From Verrucomicrobium sp. BvORR106 (GTDB taxonomy: Bacteria > Verrucomicrobiota > Verrucomicrobiia > Verrucomicrobiales > Verrucomicrobiaceae): DNA of 58,503 bases. This document shows, piece by piece, positions 49,907 through 58,503 of this stretch. Positions within the stretch are counted from its first letter, which is position 1; every line of letters begins with the position of its first letter. The stretch lies in the NCBI RefSeq assembly GCF_000739655.1, contig NZ_BATR01000005.1:1-58503 (forward strand). The letters run 5' to 3'. Under the pieces are notes generated by a model, which saw only the letters and a list, made by a program, of their open reading frames with translations, did not search any database and had not been told where the DNA came from. The translations under genes and the position numbers were made by a program.

Positions 49907-52900
49907 ATGGCGTTTTCCTTCCGTAGCTTCTTTGGCAAAGACAAACCGGACGACGGTTCGGCAGGAAGCTCCGCGATGACGTCCTCTCCCCAGGCTCATC
50001 AGGGGGGATACCCGTTCCAAAAAGGGAATCAGACCGGCACGTACTCCACCAAGGACGTGTTTCTGGGAGCGTCCACACCTGCGAACGGCAATGGTGCCAG
50101 TTACCACGGGTCCAGCCCTTTTTCCCCCGCCATCTCCGTGCCCAGCACGGGTCTCACGGTGGAAGACATTCTGCCCTCCCTGCCTCCCGATGTGGTCAAG
50201 CCAGGTGGCGTGGCCCCGGGTCAGCCGCTGCAGATTCCCAATGAGCTGCTGGAGCGCGCTCTGCGCAGTGGTCAGGCGGCGCTGCCGCTGTTCGAGATCT
50301 ACCGCGTCTGTCCGGCTCTGTTCCGTACGCCAATTGCCCCGCAAGACGCCCGTTGGGTAGCCCTGCCGCCTCACAAACTGGGCGGTCTGGCTGCGTTGAT
50401 GCACAAACAACAGCCCCCTCAGGCACCCGCTCCGACGCCTCCTGCCGGTCAGCCTCTCTTTCTGGGTGGCAATCCCTTTCAGCAGGCACCCGAGCCTCCG
50501 GCTGGCACCGCCTCTGGAGAAACCACCTTGTTTCATCCCTCGCCCTTCCATGTCGAAGGGGTGAACAACCCAGTGGAGCCTCCTCAGGGCATACCGCAGA
50601 CGCCGCAGTCCCTGCCGCCCACCACGGTCCAGCCCCCGTTCAATGCCTTCAGCCAGTTTGGAGCCCCCGCTGCGGCCGAGCCTACCGCCCCCACTGATGC
50701 AGCGGAGCGCAGCAGCGCCCCGCTGCCCAACGCCGTGACGGGGAACCCCTTCGCGACATCTCCCGCGGTCACCAGTTCCAGCTCGACCAATCCCTTCCCG
50801 CCGATGCCATCAGGGGGAGGCCAGTCCTTCAATCCGTTTGGCCAACCGGCGGTTCCCACTGCCCCTGCCTTGGGTGCCTCCCATCCGGAGCCCATGCCGC
50901 CCGTTCCGGCCTTCTTCGGCACGCCTCCAGATCAGTCAGCACAAGCGCCACCGGCGACCATCTCCCCTCCGGTCTCCCCGCTGTTCACCTTCAGCCACTC
51001 TGCTCCCGCCTCCCCGCCCACGGCACCACAGCCGGCTCCGGCGAGCCCGTTTGGGAACTTCCTGCCCGAGAGTCCAGCTGCTCCAGAAGCGCAGGGGTCG
51101 CCTGTGGCCAGTGGCCCTCAGCCTCTGCCCCAGGCTCCATCGCAACCGCAGGTGCCGTTTGGGGCACCCAATCCGTTTTTCCAGCCACCCTCAACTACGA
51201 GTGGCAGCGCGAACGCCAACGCAGCGCCCATTGCACCACCTGCACCTGCTCCTGCGCCCCTTCCGGGTCCGGGACCGGCCCTGAATCCTTTTGCGTCATT
51301 CGGCCTGCCCACGGCACCAGCCGAACCGCAGCCCATGCCCCCCACCATCCAACCGGTTGCGCCCGAATCGGCCCTGCCAGGCGGGGCAGCCCCGTGGCAG
51401 GCATTTTCCCCAGCACCGGCACCAACCCCAGCCCCAGCTTCGGCTCCCGAAGCCCCCGCTGCCCCCATCGGGAGCCCCTTCGGCCCCAGCCCGGTCCTGA
51501 GTCCAAGCTCATTCCCGGAAGCTCCTCCGGCCCCCGCAGGCACCAATCCGTTTGACCGCATCAAGGCGCTGAGCTCGTTGCCGGACCCATCCGCCAACGC
51601 CATGCCCGCCGCGCCACAGGGCTTGTTTGGGCCAGCGCCGACACCAGCACCCGTTCAGATCCCTGCACCACTGGCTCCGTCCACATCTGCCTCAGCATCT
51701 GCGCCCACGCCCACCGTTCCCCAGCTTGCTCCTGCGGCACCAGTTCCCGCCTTTGCCCCGCCCGCGTTCGGTGCGGCCCCCGTCCTTCCAGCAGCCCCGC
51801 CAGCTTTCGCAGGGGTCCCCGGGCCGCTGGCTGAGCCAGTCCCCGCTCCGGTTAAGGAGAAGGCCATCTTCAGCCTGGCCACCGTGCTCTCCCGATGCAC
51901 GGAGCAGGAAATCGGCGTGAAGCCCGAGCAGATCCCATCCTGGATCACGGTGGGCTTCCCCATCGCGATGCTGATGGACCAGCTCGCCAGTGGCAAGGTC
52001 ACCGTGAAGTTGGCGGAGATCATGCGTGGTCTCGAACCGGAGTTCCGCAGCATCATCACCCCCTCCCGGCCGGACATCGTGGTGGAACTGCCCATCAACG
52101 ACGTCTTCCACGCCCTGCCCTCGACCGCTGCGCCCGCGAGCCTCCCGGTGGCCCAGCCGTTGTTCCAGACGGCACCGAGCACTCCCGCGGAGGCACCCGC
52201 CCCTCCGATCACCAAGTCAGCAGACGTGCTGGGCAGCGAAGCCTTGGCCGCCATGGCCGACTTCAAACCCGCCGTGGCAGCGGGCTCCCCTGAAAGCCAG
52301 GCCGCCCTGCCATCCCTCTTCAGCCCAGCCCGGCCCGAGGAAACCACCTCCAAGCTGCCGACCGGCGTGCCGTGGCCATTTGAAGCTGCTGCCGAAGCTG
52401 CTGCCGCCTCTCCATCCTCCGAACCGGAAGCAGGAGCCCCTGCCGCACCCGCGCCCCCTGCTGCGCCCCAGGCCTTGTTTTTTGGCAGTCCGCTCGCGGC
52501 AGAGGATCCACCCGCGGTGCCGCCACCCTTCCACCTGCCGCAGCCCAAGGTGGAGCCCGTTTTGGCTCCTGAACCTCCGGCACCGGCCCCGCTCTTCCAG
52601 GCCACGAGTTCCCTGCTGGGCCTACCCGTGGACCCGCCAGCCAGCAGCCGGTCCATCCGCTCTGAGGCCATCACCTTCGGCCCCGGGGTCAAAGCCGAGT
52701 TTGCCTCCACCCACCCATCCCACCTCCGCGCCAGCAAGGACCGCAACAAGCAGCTTCTGCTGCGCGTGCTGTTGAGCACCGAGGACGACCTGGAACTGGA
52801 AGACGTCATTCGCCTCACCGGAGCCCTTCCGGGAGTGTCTGCCGCCGTCTGCCTGCAGGATGGCGCGATCATGGGCTACGCCAGCAATGGCACCAGCGAG

Positions 52901-53146
52901 GCCGAGAATTTCATCCGTCAGGCCACCCAGATCTACGGGCATCTGCAGCCCTTGATCCAGCTGACCGGCATCATGGATACCGAGACGCTGAGCATGAAAA
53001 GCGACCAGCTCATGGCCTCCTTCTCCCTCCAGGGTGAACTCGTGCTGGGCGTGCTTCACGACCCGGGCAAAAACGAGCCGACGCTGCGCGAGCGCATCAC
53101 TCTCATCGCCCGCGAGCTCAAGTCCGTCGTGGGTGCCGTATCCTGA
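49907..53146 (+). CDS. Long Pro/Ala-rich protein with C-terminal Roadblock-like domain
   Basis: A 1079-aa protein without signal peptide. Residues about 85-162 (ILPSLPPDVVKPGG, IPNELLERALRSGQAALPLF, YRVCPALF) and about 658-738 (IPSWITVGFPIAMLMDQLAS, GLEPEFRSIITPSRPD) look like two copies of one small domain. Between and after them lie long Pro/Ala/Gln/Phe-rich stretches that must be disordered. The last 130 residues (about 945-1079) resemble a Roadblock/LC7 domain (LEDVIRLTGALPGVSAAVCLQDG, SFSLQGELVLGVLHDP), the fold of MglB. The MglA-type GTPase gene follows 34 bases later, so this is likely its GAP/GEF-type or scaffold partner (inference). Confidence 0.75.
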   Translation: MAFSFRSFFGKDKPDDGSAGSSAMTSSPQAHQGGYPFQKGNQTGTYSTKDVFLGASTPANGNGASYHGSSPFSPAISVPSTGLTVEDILPSLPPDVVKPGGVAPGQPLQIPNELLERALRSGQAALPLFEIYRVCPALFRTPIAPQDARWVALPPHKLGGLAALMHKQQPPQAPAPTPPAGQPLFLGGNPFQQAPEPPAGTASGETTLFHPSPFHVEGVNNPVEPPQGIPQTPQSLPPTTVQPPFNAFSQFGAPAAAEPTAPTDAAERSSAPLPNAVTGNPFATSPAVTSSSSTNPFPPMPSGGGQSFNPFGQPAVPTAPALGASHPEPMPPVPAFFGTPPDQSAQAPPATISPPVSPLFTFSHSAPASPPTAPQPAPASPFGNFLPESPAAPEAQGSPVASGPQPLPQAPSQPQVPFGAPNPFFQPPSTTSGSANANAAPIAPPAPAPAPLPGPGPALNPFASFGLPTAPAEPQPMPPTIQPVAPESALPGGAAPWQAFSPAPAPTPAPASAPEAPAAPIGSPFGPSPVLSPSSFPEAPPAPAGTNPFDRIKALSSLPDPSANAMPAAPQGLFGPAPTPAPVQIPAPLAPSTSASASAPTPTVPQLAPAAPVPAFAPPAFGAAPVLPAAPPAFAGVPGPLAEPVPAPVKEKAIFSLATVLSRCTEQEIGVKPEQIPSWITVGFPIAMLMDQLASGKVTVKLAEIMRGLEPEFRSIITPSRPDIVVELPINDVFHALPSTAAPASLPVAQPLFQTAPSTPAEAPAPPITKSADVLGSEALAAMADFKPAVAAGSPESQAALPSLFSPARPEETTSKLPTGVPWPFEAAAEAAAASPSSEPEAGAPAAPAPPAAPQALFFGSPLAAEDPPAVPPPFHLPQPKVEPVLAPEPPAPAPLFQATSSLLGLPVDPPASSRSIRSEAITFGPGVKAEFASTHPSHLRASKDRNKQLLLRVLLSTEDDLELEDVIRLTGALPGVSAAVCLQDGAIMGYASNGTSEAENFIRQATQIYGHLQPLIQLTGIMDTETLSMKSDQLMASFSLQGELVLGVLHDPGKNEPTLRERITLIARELKSVVGAVS

Positions 53147-53180
53147 TTTCCCTCCAACCCGCCTTCCATCCTCCCTTCCC

Positions 53181-53840
53181 ATGGCTGTGATTCACGCCGA
53201 CCGCAGGACGGTCAACTTCAAGATCGTCTATTGCGGCACACCCATCGGCGGCAAGACCACCAACCTCCAGCACATCCACGCCTGCCTGGACCCAAAATCA
53301 CGCGGGGAGCTGGTGAGCCTCTCCACCACGGCGGACCGCACCCTGTTCTTTGACTTCCTGGCCGTGGAGGCCCCGATTCTGAACGGCTACACCGCCAAGT
53401 TCCAACTCTACACGGTACCCGGTCAGGCGGTGTACAACGCCACCTACCAACTGGTGCTCCAACAGGCAGATGGTCTCGTGTTCGTGGCGGACTCCCAGAT
53501 GGACCGCATGCGGGAGAACGTCCAGGCCTGGGACAACTTCCGGAACAACCTGCGTCTTAACGGGCAGTCGCTCGATGAGCTGCCGCTGGTCATCCAGTAC
53601 AACAAGCGCGACCTCCCCAATGCGGCCCCCATCGAGTACCTCGAGTACCTCATCAACCAGGGAGCCCACCGCTGCCAGAGCTTCGAGGCCAGCGCGGCCC
53701 GAGGACATAACGTGCTGACCACGCTCAACGCCATCTCCCACGAAGTGCTGGGCCGCTTCATGGCCAAGATGCAGCAGGGCCAGGTGCCCCAACCCATGGC
53801 CAGCCGCTCCTCCAGCGCTGCCGCCATGGCGGGTGTGTGA
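53181..53840 (+). CDS. MglA-type small Ras-like GTPase
   Basis: A 219-aa cytosolic GTPase. The P-loop is CGTPIGGKTTN (18-28), with the GG-K-TT pattern of MglA; switch 2 reads TVPGQAVYNAT, where Ras has DxxG, exactly as in MglA; NKRDLP gives guanine specificity. No lipid anchor. The last 25 residues are Ser/Ala-rich. In Myxococcus MglA sets cell polarity and gliding with the Roadblock protein MglB. The upstream gene encodes a Roadblock-like domain, so both likely form a switch. A start before 53181 is possible in frame but overlaps the upstream gene without protein-like sequence. Confidence 0.9.
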   Translation: MAVIHADRRTVNFKIVYCGTPIGGKTTNLQHIHACLDPKSRGELVSLSTTADRTLFFDFLAVEAPILNGYTAKFQLYTVPGQAVYNATYQLVLQQADGLVFVADSQMDRMRENVQAWDNFRNNLRLNGQSLDELPLVIQYNKRDLPNAAPIEYLEYLINQGAHRCQSFEASAARGHNVLTTLNAISHEVLGRFMAKMQQGQVPQPMASRSSSAAAMAGV

Positions 53841-53843
53841 GAA

Positions 53844-53983
53844 GTCTGCTCAGGGACTCTACAGCGCACTGAGGCAAACTAAAGTTTGAACTACAAACAG
53901 AGCCCAGCACAGCGCCCAGTTGGAAGCTGTTTGTAGTTCAAACTTTAGTTTGCTGCATGGATTCTAGCACTGACTGAGCAGAC
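53844..53983. repeat. Nested palindrome with perfect 27-bp inner arms
   Basis: Inner arms 53874-53900 and 53927-53953 are perfect inverted copies (rich in CAAACTAAAGTTTG words) with a 26-base loop; outer arms 53844-53853 and 53974-53983 also match exactly. It starts 4 bases after the GTPase stop and might also end transcription, but there is no T-tract. Confidence 0.85.
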
Positions 53984-54111
53984 TGAAGCCTGGACTCCGC
54001 ACACCACTTCCGAAGCGGTCACCATAGATTCCGCGAACCTCAGTCAACGAGGGGAAGACGTCATCCACGGTTCTGCCATCCCTTCAGGATGGAGTCAAAA
54101 TTTCGCCCATT

Positions 54112-54339
54112 CCAGAGGCAGGGCTCGTCAGACTCGCCCGGCCTCTGGCTACCTTCTGGGATGCCTTCGGCATAGGTGAACCATGACGGATCTCTCAGCC
54201 CACCGGGCCCCTGCCGATTGCCCATCAGCAGCACAACCGATATCGCAATCGCTCACCTCATCGAGAGCGCATCTCCATGCCGAAGGCATTTGAGAAGGTA
54301 GCCAGGGGCCGGGCGAGTTTGACGAGCCCCTGCCCCTGG
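54112..54339. repeat. Long palindrome with ~62-bp arms
   Basis: Left arm 54112-54173 and right arm 54277-54339 are inverted copies matching at about 55 of 62 positions, including the hairpin ATGCCTTCGGCAT. Flanking hairpins (CCATCCC-TTCAG-GATGG near 54076 and GCACCCT-GAA-AGGGTGC at about 54362-54378) extend the structure. No coding frame is convincing. It fills the centre of the gene-free stretch 53841-54934; 53984-54111 has nothing else I recognise. Confidence 0.8.
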
Positions 54340-54556
54340 GATGCCCACTAAAGATGAAATGCACCCTGAAAGGGTGCCAGAGATGTGTGCTTTCCTATAT
54401 CCGCACTCGCGACACGCAAAACCTCAGGAAAACATGCAAATCCCTGCTGCCCCCCTCTCCATCACGTCATCCCCGCAACCTTCCCCTGCGGGCAGCAAAT
54501 GTCACCCTAGCTACCGCGCCAAGCCTCCCCGGTCCCGGAGGGACCTCGGAAATTAG

Positions 54557-54615
54557 CCGGTGGTGACAACCACCGGGTAGACGCCCCGCCAAATCATCGC
54601 GTCCTGAAAGGACGC
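54557..54615. repeat. Pair of small hairpins (CCGGTGGT and GCGTCCT types)
   Basis: 54557-54576 is a perfect 8-bp hairpin (CCGGTGGT-GACA-ACCACCGG) and 54599-54615 a 7-bp hairpin with GAA loop (GCGTCCT-GAA-AGGACGC). The GAA-loop type also occurs in the 66-bp repeats and near 54370, suggesting one family of intergenic modules. Confidence 0.55.
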
Positions 54616-54752
54616 CGGACCGGGAGCGGAGCCTCTGCCCCTCCCTCGCCACCTGCCGCTGCTACAGCCTTGAGATTCCAGGAAATCACAAGGGCCGCCA
54701 GCACTCCAAGACGCTTCGCGACGCTCGCACCTGGCAAGGCAGAGAAGGCTCC

Positions 54753-54803
54753 GTTCCCGGCAAGATGCCGAGAACAGCACGCAGGATGCGTGCGCTCCCC
54801 AGC
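54753..54803. repeat. Fragment related to the 2445-3024 palindrome
   Basis: It matches 2955-3006 closely (shared GGCAAGATGCCG, AACAGCACGCAGGA and TGCGTGC words). Just before it, about 54695-54730, the words CCGCCAGCACTCCAAGACGC match the inverted half of the 290-bp tandem unit. Thus pieces of two separate repeats lie side by side here. Confidence 0.7.
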
Positions 54804-54880
54804 ATTGCCTTACTCACCAACCACAAACCATCCGCAAGCCAAAACCAATACGCCGAACCGCACCAGGCCCAACACCTTGA

Positions 54881-54932
54881 CCACTGACGCACTGCCCACT
54901 GACGCACTGGCTCCAGCCCACTGACGCACTGG
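54881..54932. repeat. Three copies of CACTGACGCACTG
   Basis: Copies lie at 54881-54894, 54895-54910 and 54917-54932, the last two identical over 16 bases. They are directly past the stop of the minus-strand cytochrome gene, in the same relative place as the TGACGCAC array at 41671-41710. Confidence 0.8.
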
Positions 54933-54934
54933 TT

Positions 54935-57900
54935 TCACCTCGGCTCCAGCTTCAGGTAATCCAGCCCCACCATAAACGCCTGCGCCGCGGCGGGATTGGC
55001 ACCGGTGATCTTCACCACCAGCTTGTGATCGCCCGGCTCCAGTGTGCGCACACCCCAGTCCAGCTCGCCGGTTGAAACCACCGCCACACTATACAGATCC
55101 ATTCGTGCCGCAGGGATGACCTCCCCATCCAGGCTCACTTCAATGGAAGCATAGTCGCGCGCTTTGGTGAGCGCCGCTTTGAGCGCATACTTGCCGGCCT
55201 TGGTCACCGGCAGGGTCACCGTCAACGTATCGCCCGGCTTGCCACCGGTCCACCAGAGCTGGCGAGCCTGGCTCCACTGGCCACCGAAGCCGCCCATGTT
55301 CTGGGGCTTGGCCTGCCCCTTGGTCACGACCACTCCCTCCAGCGTTTCTCCCTCGATCGCACCCTCCACCTTGGCCGCACCTGCGCCACTGCCACCCGCA
55401 GCCTCGGACTGAAGATACGCCACGAGGTCCACCACTTGCTCCGGTTGAAGGGCATCAAACTGCCCTTCTGGCATGGTCGAGAACTTCGAGATCTCACGGT
55501 TCTTCACTTCCGCCTTGGTCAGGCTGAACTCTACACCACCCGGCATCACCACCTTGTAGCCGTTGTCCGTCTCTTCCTTCACGATGCCACTGAGCACCCG
55601 GCCATCCTTCATGGAGAAGAGGTTGAGCTGATACGCCTTGCCGATCACGGCATTGGGATCCAGCACGTTCTCCAGGAGATAGTCCAGATTGCCGCGGTTC
55701 GATCCCGTAAGGTCGGGCCCCACATTCGCGCCCTCACCCAGCATGCGATGGCAGGCTCCACAGGTGCCGGCATACCACAGCTTGCCCTGCGCCAGATCCG
55801 CCTTCTTCAACCGGTCTGCCGTGAGGAGAGCTTTGTACTTGGCTTTGCGCTGCGGGAGATCCGCCTTGCTGGCGTTCACCGTGCCCCAAACCTTTTCAAT
55901 CAAGCCATCCACCTCGCCATTCTTCAGCGCCTGAAGCTGCCGCACCAGGAACGGAGAGAGCGCGTCTCTGGAGATCGCCTTGCTCTCCACACCTTTCAAC
56001 AAGGCCTGGGCTCCCGCCGCCGAAGAAGCCAGCGTGGCCACGGCATCCGCCTTCTCCACAGGAGAGAAGCCCGCAAAGGCCTTGGTCAGCACCGCTGGCG
56101 TCTCGGGGTGCGGCAGTGATGCCAGGGCCTGCACGGCATTGCGCGTGAGCACCGGATCACGGGACGCAATGAGCTGCTGCATGAGCGCGGCACTGGCCTC
56201 GTCTCGTACCTGCAACAAGATCTGCAAAGCGCGATCACGACGCCCGTTGGGAGCTTTGACATTCATCAAAGCCACGCGCTGCAACTGCACGGCTGCAGCA
56301 TCTCCGAAGTAGGCCGCCAGCTCATCCACCAGTGACTGCACGTTTTCCGAGGCCCCCTCACGCAGGCGGCTCGAGGTCTCACCCCAACCGGCGGGAGCAG
56401 TCAGTTTCCCTGAACCGCGGGCTGATTCCACCAGCAAATTCAAGAGGTTCTCACGCTGCCCCTGATCCGCATTGCCCGCGATGGAGGCGAGAAACGCACC
56501 ACGCCCATCCTCGCTGCCAGCCATACGCCGGTAGATGAACCCGGTCACCTTTTCCAGCTTGCTCGCAGCCGCCAGCTTCAAGCCAGCCGCCCCATCCGCC
56601 GCAACCACGGGTTCGATCCCATACCAAACGAGCAGGGGGATGTTGGCATCCTGCTGGTCTTCGGCGCGCCCCAGCAGGCCCAGGGCGATCTGCGCACGCT
56701 CCGCCACCGGCACCCGCTGCAAGACCGAAGCCAGCTCCCGACGCACCGGTGCCGCCTTTTCCTGGGCAGCCGCGCCCGCCAGAGTCTTCGCCAAATCGGC
56801 CGTCACTCCGCCATCCAGCTGCCCCAGCAGCCGCACCGCCCAGCCCCGCAGTTCCGGCTCCGGACGAGCTAGCAGACCCACCAGCAGTTTCTGGTTCGCG
56901 GCACCACCGGCTGACAGCCCCCACAGCGCCCGCAACCGACGCTCAATCGGCCCCGGAGACTCCAGCGCCTTCAACAGCGCCTGCTTCGCCACATCGCCCA
57001 CTCCGCCATCGGCCGCCTTCTCCATCAGCAACCGCTGCGCCATCCGCGCCTGCCAGGAGTTCGAGGAATCCAACAGCATGCCCACCAGCGCCACATCATC
57101 TTTGCCCGCCGGCAGGTTTTTCACCCAAGTGGTGTTGAGCTGGTCATACACCACACGGAAGATTCGTCCATTCGTGCGGTTCCAGATCTCCACATCACGA
57201 TGGTGGCAGGTTTGTTCATCATACCAGTCGGAGACATAGAGCGCCCCGTCCGGACCCACCTTCTGTGTAACGGGGATGAACCAGTGGTCGTTGGAGCGCA
57301 TGAAGTCCGGGCGTCGCTGCCCGGTATAGCCACTGAGGGCTGGCTCCACGGCATTGTGCACCAGGCGGTGACCATGCAGGTTGCCAAACAGCAGCGCCCC
57401 CCGGTAGAGTTCCGGGAAATTATCCCCCTGGTAGATGGCAAGCCCGCAGTGGGCATGCCCGCCCCCGGCCTGGTCCGTGCTGGCCGGCACGGCCAGGTTC
57501 TTCAGATCCTTGCGGTCGCCCCAGGCAGCATGATCCTTCACCTCACCGGCGTAGTGGCGATGCTCCGCGATGGTCTTGATGTCGTCATACGTGTAGGGGT
57601 TGAAATGCTGACCCGCCTGCCGCTGATATCGGCCACCGGGCAGGATGTGGTAGAGGTGCGGGATGACGCACGCGGTCACGAAGAACTCGCCGCGATCATT
57701 GAAGTCCAGGCCCCAGGGATTGCTCGTGCCGTGGGCAAAGACCTCAAACTTGTGTTGCGCAGGGTGATAACGCCACACCCCGGCATTGAGCGGCTGGCGG
57801 CTGGCCTCCGGGGTACCCGGCTTGCCCACCAGCGAGTGCGTGAAGACCCCGTGGCAGCCATAGAGCCAGCCGTCCGGCCCCCAGATGAAGGAGTTCAGCG

Positions 57901-58503
57901 TCTCATGCGTGTCCTGGCTGCCCCAGCCATCCAGCAGGACCACCGGATCCGCGTCCGGCTTGTCATCGTGATTCTTGTCCGGAATGAAGAGGAGGTTCGG
58001 CGCCGCACCAATCCAGACCCCGCCGAAGCCGACCTCAATCCCGCTCACAAGGTTGAGCTTTTCCATGAAGACCTTGCGGGTCTCGAAGCTGCCGTTTCCA
58101 TCCTTGTCCTCAAAGATAAGGATCCGGTCCTTGCCCTCACCCGCCTTCGCGGGCTGGGGATAGGTATTTCCTTCTACCACCCAGATACGGCCGCGCTCAT
58201 CCCAGCACATGGCGATGGGTTGCACCAGATCCGGCTCCGCCGCGATGAGATCCACCTTGAAGCCTTCCGGCACGATCATCTTCTTCACCGCATCCGCCGC
58301 CGACTGCCCCGCGACGTAGGACTCCGTGAGCGTGGCCCCAGGCCCATAGATCTTCTTGGGCTGGAACTGAGCAAAGCGCGCCGCATCCACCTGCTCCCGC
58401 TTTTGGACGAGGACATAACATCCCGCCTTGTTCCCGACCACCACGTCCACCAGCCCGTCTCCGTTCACATCCCCCGTAGTGAGCTGGGTGCCCACCCCGC
58501 TGG
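54935..58503 (-). CDS. PVC-type haem-binding dehydrogenase-like protein, N-terminus cut by window edge
   Basis: At least 1189 residues; the frame is open to the window end, so the start and signal peptide are missing. The visible part begins with an FG-GAP/VCBS-like unit (GDVNGDGLVDVVVGN), then the dehydrogenase-type propeller (VPEGFKVDLIAAEPDLVQPIAM, WGPDGWLYGCHGVFTH, VGPDGALYVSDWYDE), HEAT-like alanine-rich repeats, and a cytochrome c site CGACH (codons at 55749-55763) with GEGANVGPDLTGSNRGN and FSTMPEGQ beyond. The last 150 residues look like a carbohydrate-binding beta-sandwich. It is a likely periplasmic or surface oxidase of sugars or related compounds. Compared with the 33116 gene it gains FG-GAP and carbohydrate-binding ends. 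Confidence 0.92.
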   Translation of the reverse strand, partial: SGVGTQLTTGDVNGDGLVDVVVGNKAGCYVLVQKREQVDAARFAQFQPKKIYGPGATLTESYVAGQSAADAVKKMIVPEGFKVDLIAAEPDLVQPIAMCWDERGRIWVVEGNTYPQPAKAGEGKDRILIFEDKDGNGSFETRKVFMEKLNLVSGIEVGFGGVWIGAAPNLLFIPDKNHDDKPDADPVVLLDGWGSQDTHETLNSFIWGPDGWLYGCHGVFTHSLVGKPGTPEASRQPLNAGVWRYHPAQHKFEVFAHGTSNPWGLDFNDRGEFFVTACVIPHLYHILPGGRYQRQAGQHFNPYTYDDIKTIAEHRHYAGEVKDHAAWGDRKDLKNLAVPASTDQAGGGHAHCGLAIYQGDNFPELYRGALLFGNLHGHRLVHNAVEPALSGYTGQRRPDFMRSNDHWFIPVTQKVGPDGALYVSDWYDEQTCHHRDVEIWNRTNGRIFRVVYDQLNTTWVKNLPAGKDDVALVGMLLDSSNSWQARMAQRLLMEKAADGGVGDVAKQALLKALESPGPIERRLRALWGLSAGGAANQKLLVGLLARPEPELRGWAVRLLGQLDGGVTADLAKTLAGAAAQEKAAPVRRELASVLQRVPVAERAQIALGLLGRAEDQQDANIPLLVWYGIEPVVAADGAAGLKLAAASKLEKVTGFIYRRMAGSEDGRGAFLASIAGNADQGQRENLLNLLVESARGSGKLTAPAGWGETSSRLREGASENVQSLVDELAAYFGDAAAVQLQRVALMNVKAPNGRRDRALQILLQVRDEASAALMQQLIASRDPVLTRNAVQALASLPHPETPAVLTKAFAGFSPVEKADAVATLASSAAGAQALLKGVESKAISRDALSPFLVRQLQALKNGEVDGLIEKVWGTVNASKADLPQRKAKYKALLTADRLKKADLAQGKLWYAGTCGACHRMLGEGANVGPDLTGSNRGNLDYLLENVLDPNAVIGKAYQLNLFSMKDGRVLSGIVKEETDNGYKVVMPGGVEFSLTKAEVKNREISKFSTMPEGQFDALQPEQVVDLVAYLQSEAAGGSGAGAAKVEGAIEGETLEGVVVTKGQAKPQNMGGFGGQWSQARQLWWTGGKPGDTLTVTLPVTKAGKYALKAALTKARDYASIEVSLDGEVIPAARMDLYSVAVVSTGELDWGVRTLEPGDHKLVVKITGANPAAAQAFMVGLDYLKLEPR

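Overview
The window looks like a chromosomal segment of a Gram-negative, GC-rich member of the Verrucomicrobia (probably Verrucomicrobiales). This rests on the gene families present: two large secreted PVC-type dehydrogenase/cytochrome proteins with CxxCH haem sites, a secretin of the type known as Amuc_1098 in Akkermansia, a secreted arylsulfatase, a PmoA-like (DUF6807) secreted protein, a Ser/Thr kinase with an extracytoplasmic lectin-like domain, and many long palindromic intergenic repeats. No rRNA, tRNA, CRISPR array, prophage, transposase or replication origin was recognised.

Layout. 1-12,300: end of aroK, queG, a small exported protein, a palindromic element, a PIN-like nuclease candidate ending in an SSB-type acidic tip, a DUF6807 protein, a membrane-anchored Ser/Thr kinase, a SMUG1-type uracil-DNA glycosylase, a small membrane protein, and a minus-strand group (phytanoyl-CoA dioxygenase-like, NodT-type outer-membrane efflux lipoprotein, lipoprotein). 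12,300-22,600: a glycine-rich RRM protein between two terminators, a roughly 290-bp tandem repeat array, a family VIII esterase-like hydrolase with a TPR protein, then a plus-strand run of murU-like, amgK-like, glgE, a CHASE2 protein broken at an A8 run, and a beta-CASP metallo-hydrolase closed by a strong terminator. 22,600-32,100: a solitary secretin, an NlpC/P60-like candidate, a GT-C-like membrane protein, and a glycan locus (two NAD-dependent epimerases and a GT2 glycosyltransferase) with a large palindrome inside. 32,100-41,300: a degenerate SGNH protein, the first PVC cytochrome protein, a GNAT, an APC permease, a Gfo/Idh/MocA oxidoreductase and an MFS transporter. 41,300-58,503: a 1350-aa mosaic secreted protein with a C-terminal cupredoxin and its upstream AraC/PAS regulator, an arylsulfatase, a prenyltransferase-fold protein, a Roadblock-domain protein followed by an MglA-type GTPase, about 1.1 kb of repeats, and the second PVC cytochrome protein running off the window.

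How the genes work together. MurU- and AmgK-like proteins would recycle cell-wall MurNAc to UDP-MurNAc. GlgE next door makes alpha-1,4-glucan from maltose-1-phosphate. The epimerases and glycosyltransferases suggest a 3,6-dideoxyhexose-containing surface glycan. The PVC cytochrome proteins, DUF6807 protein, Gfo/Idh/MocA oxidoreductase, arylsulfatase and transporters fit a polysaccharide- or sugar-oxidising lifestyle. The Roadblock/MglA pair is a candidate polarity or motility switch.

Intergenic DNA. Gene-free stretches longer than 300 bases are 2181-3098, 12958-13949, 29479-30092, 41303-41716, 46624-47141 and 53841-54934. All contain long inverted repeats or tandem repeats, and several share sequence with one another. 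Outside the listed repeats I see nothing recognisable in them.
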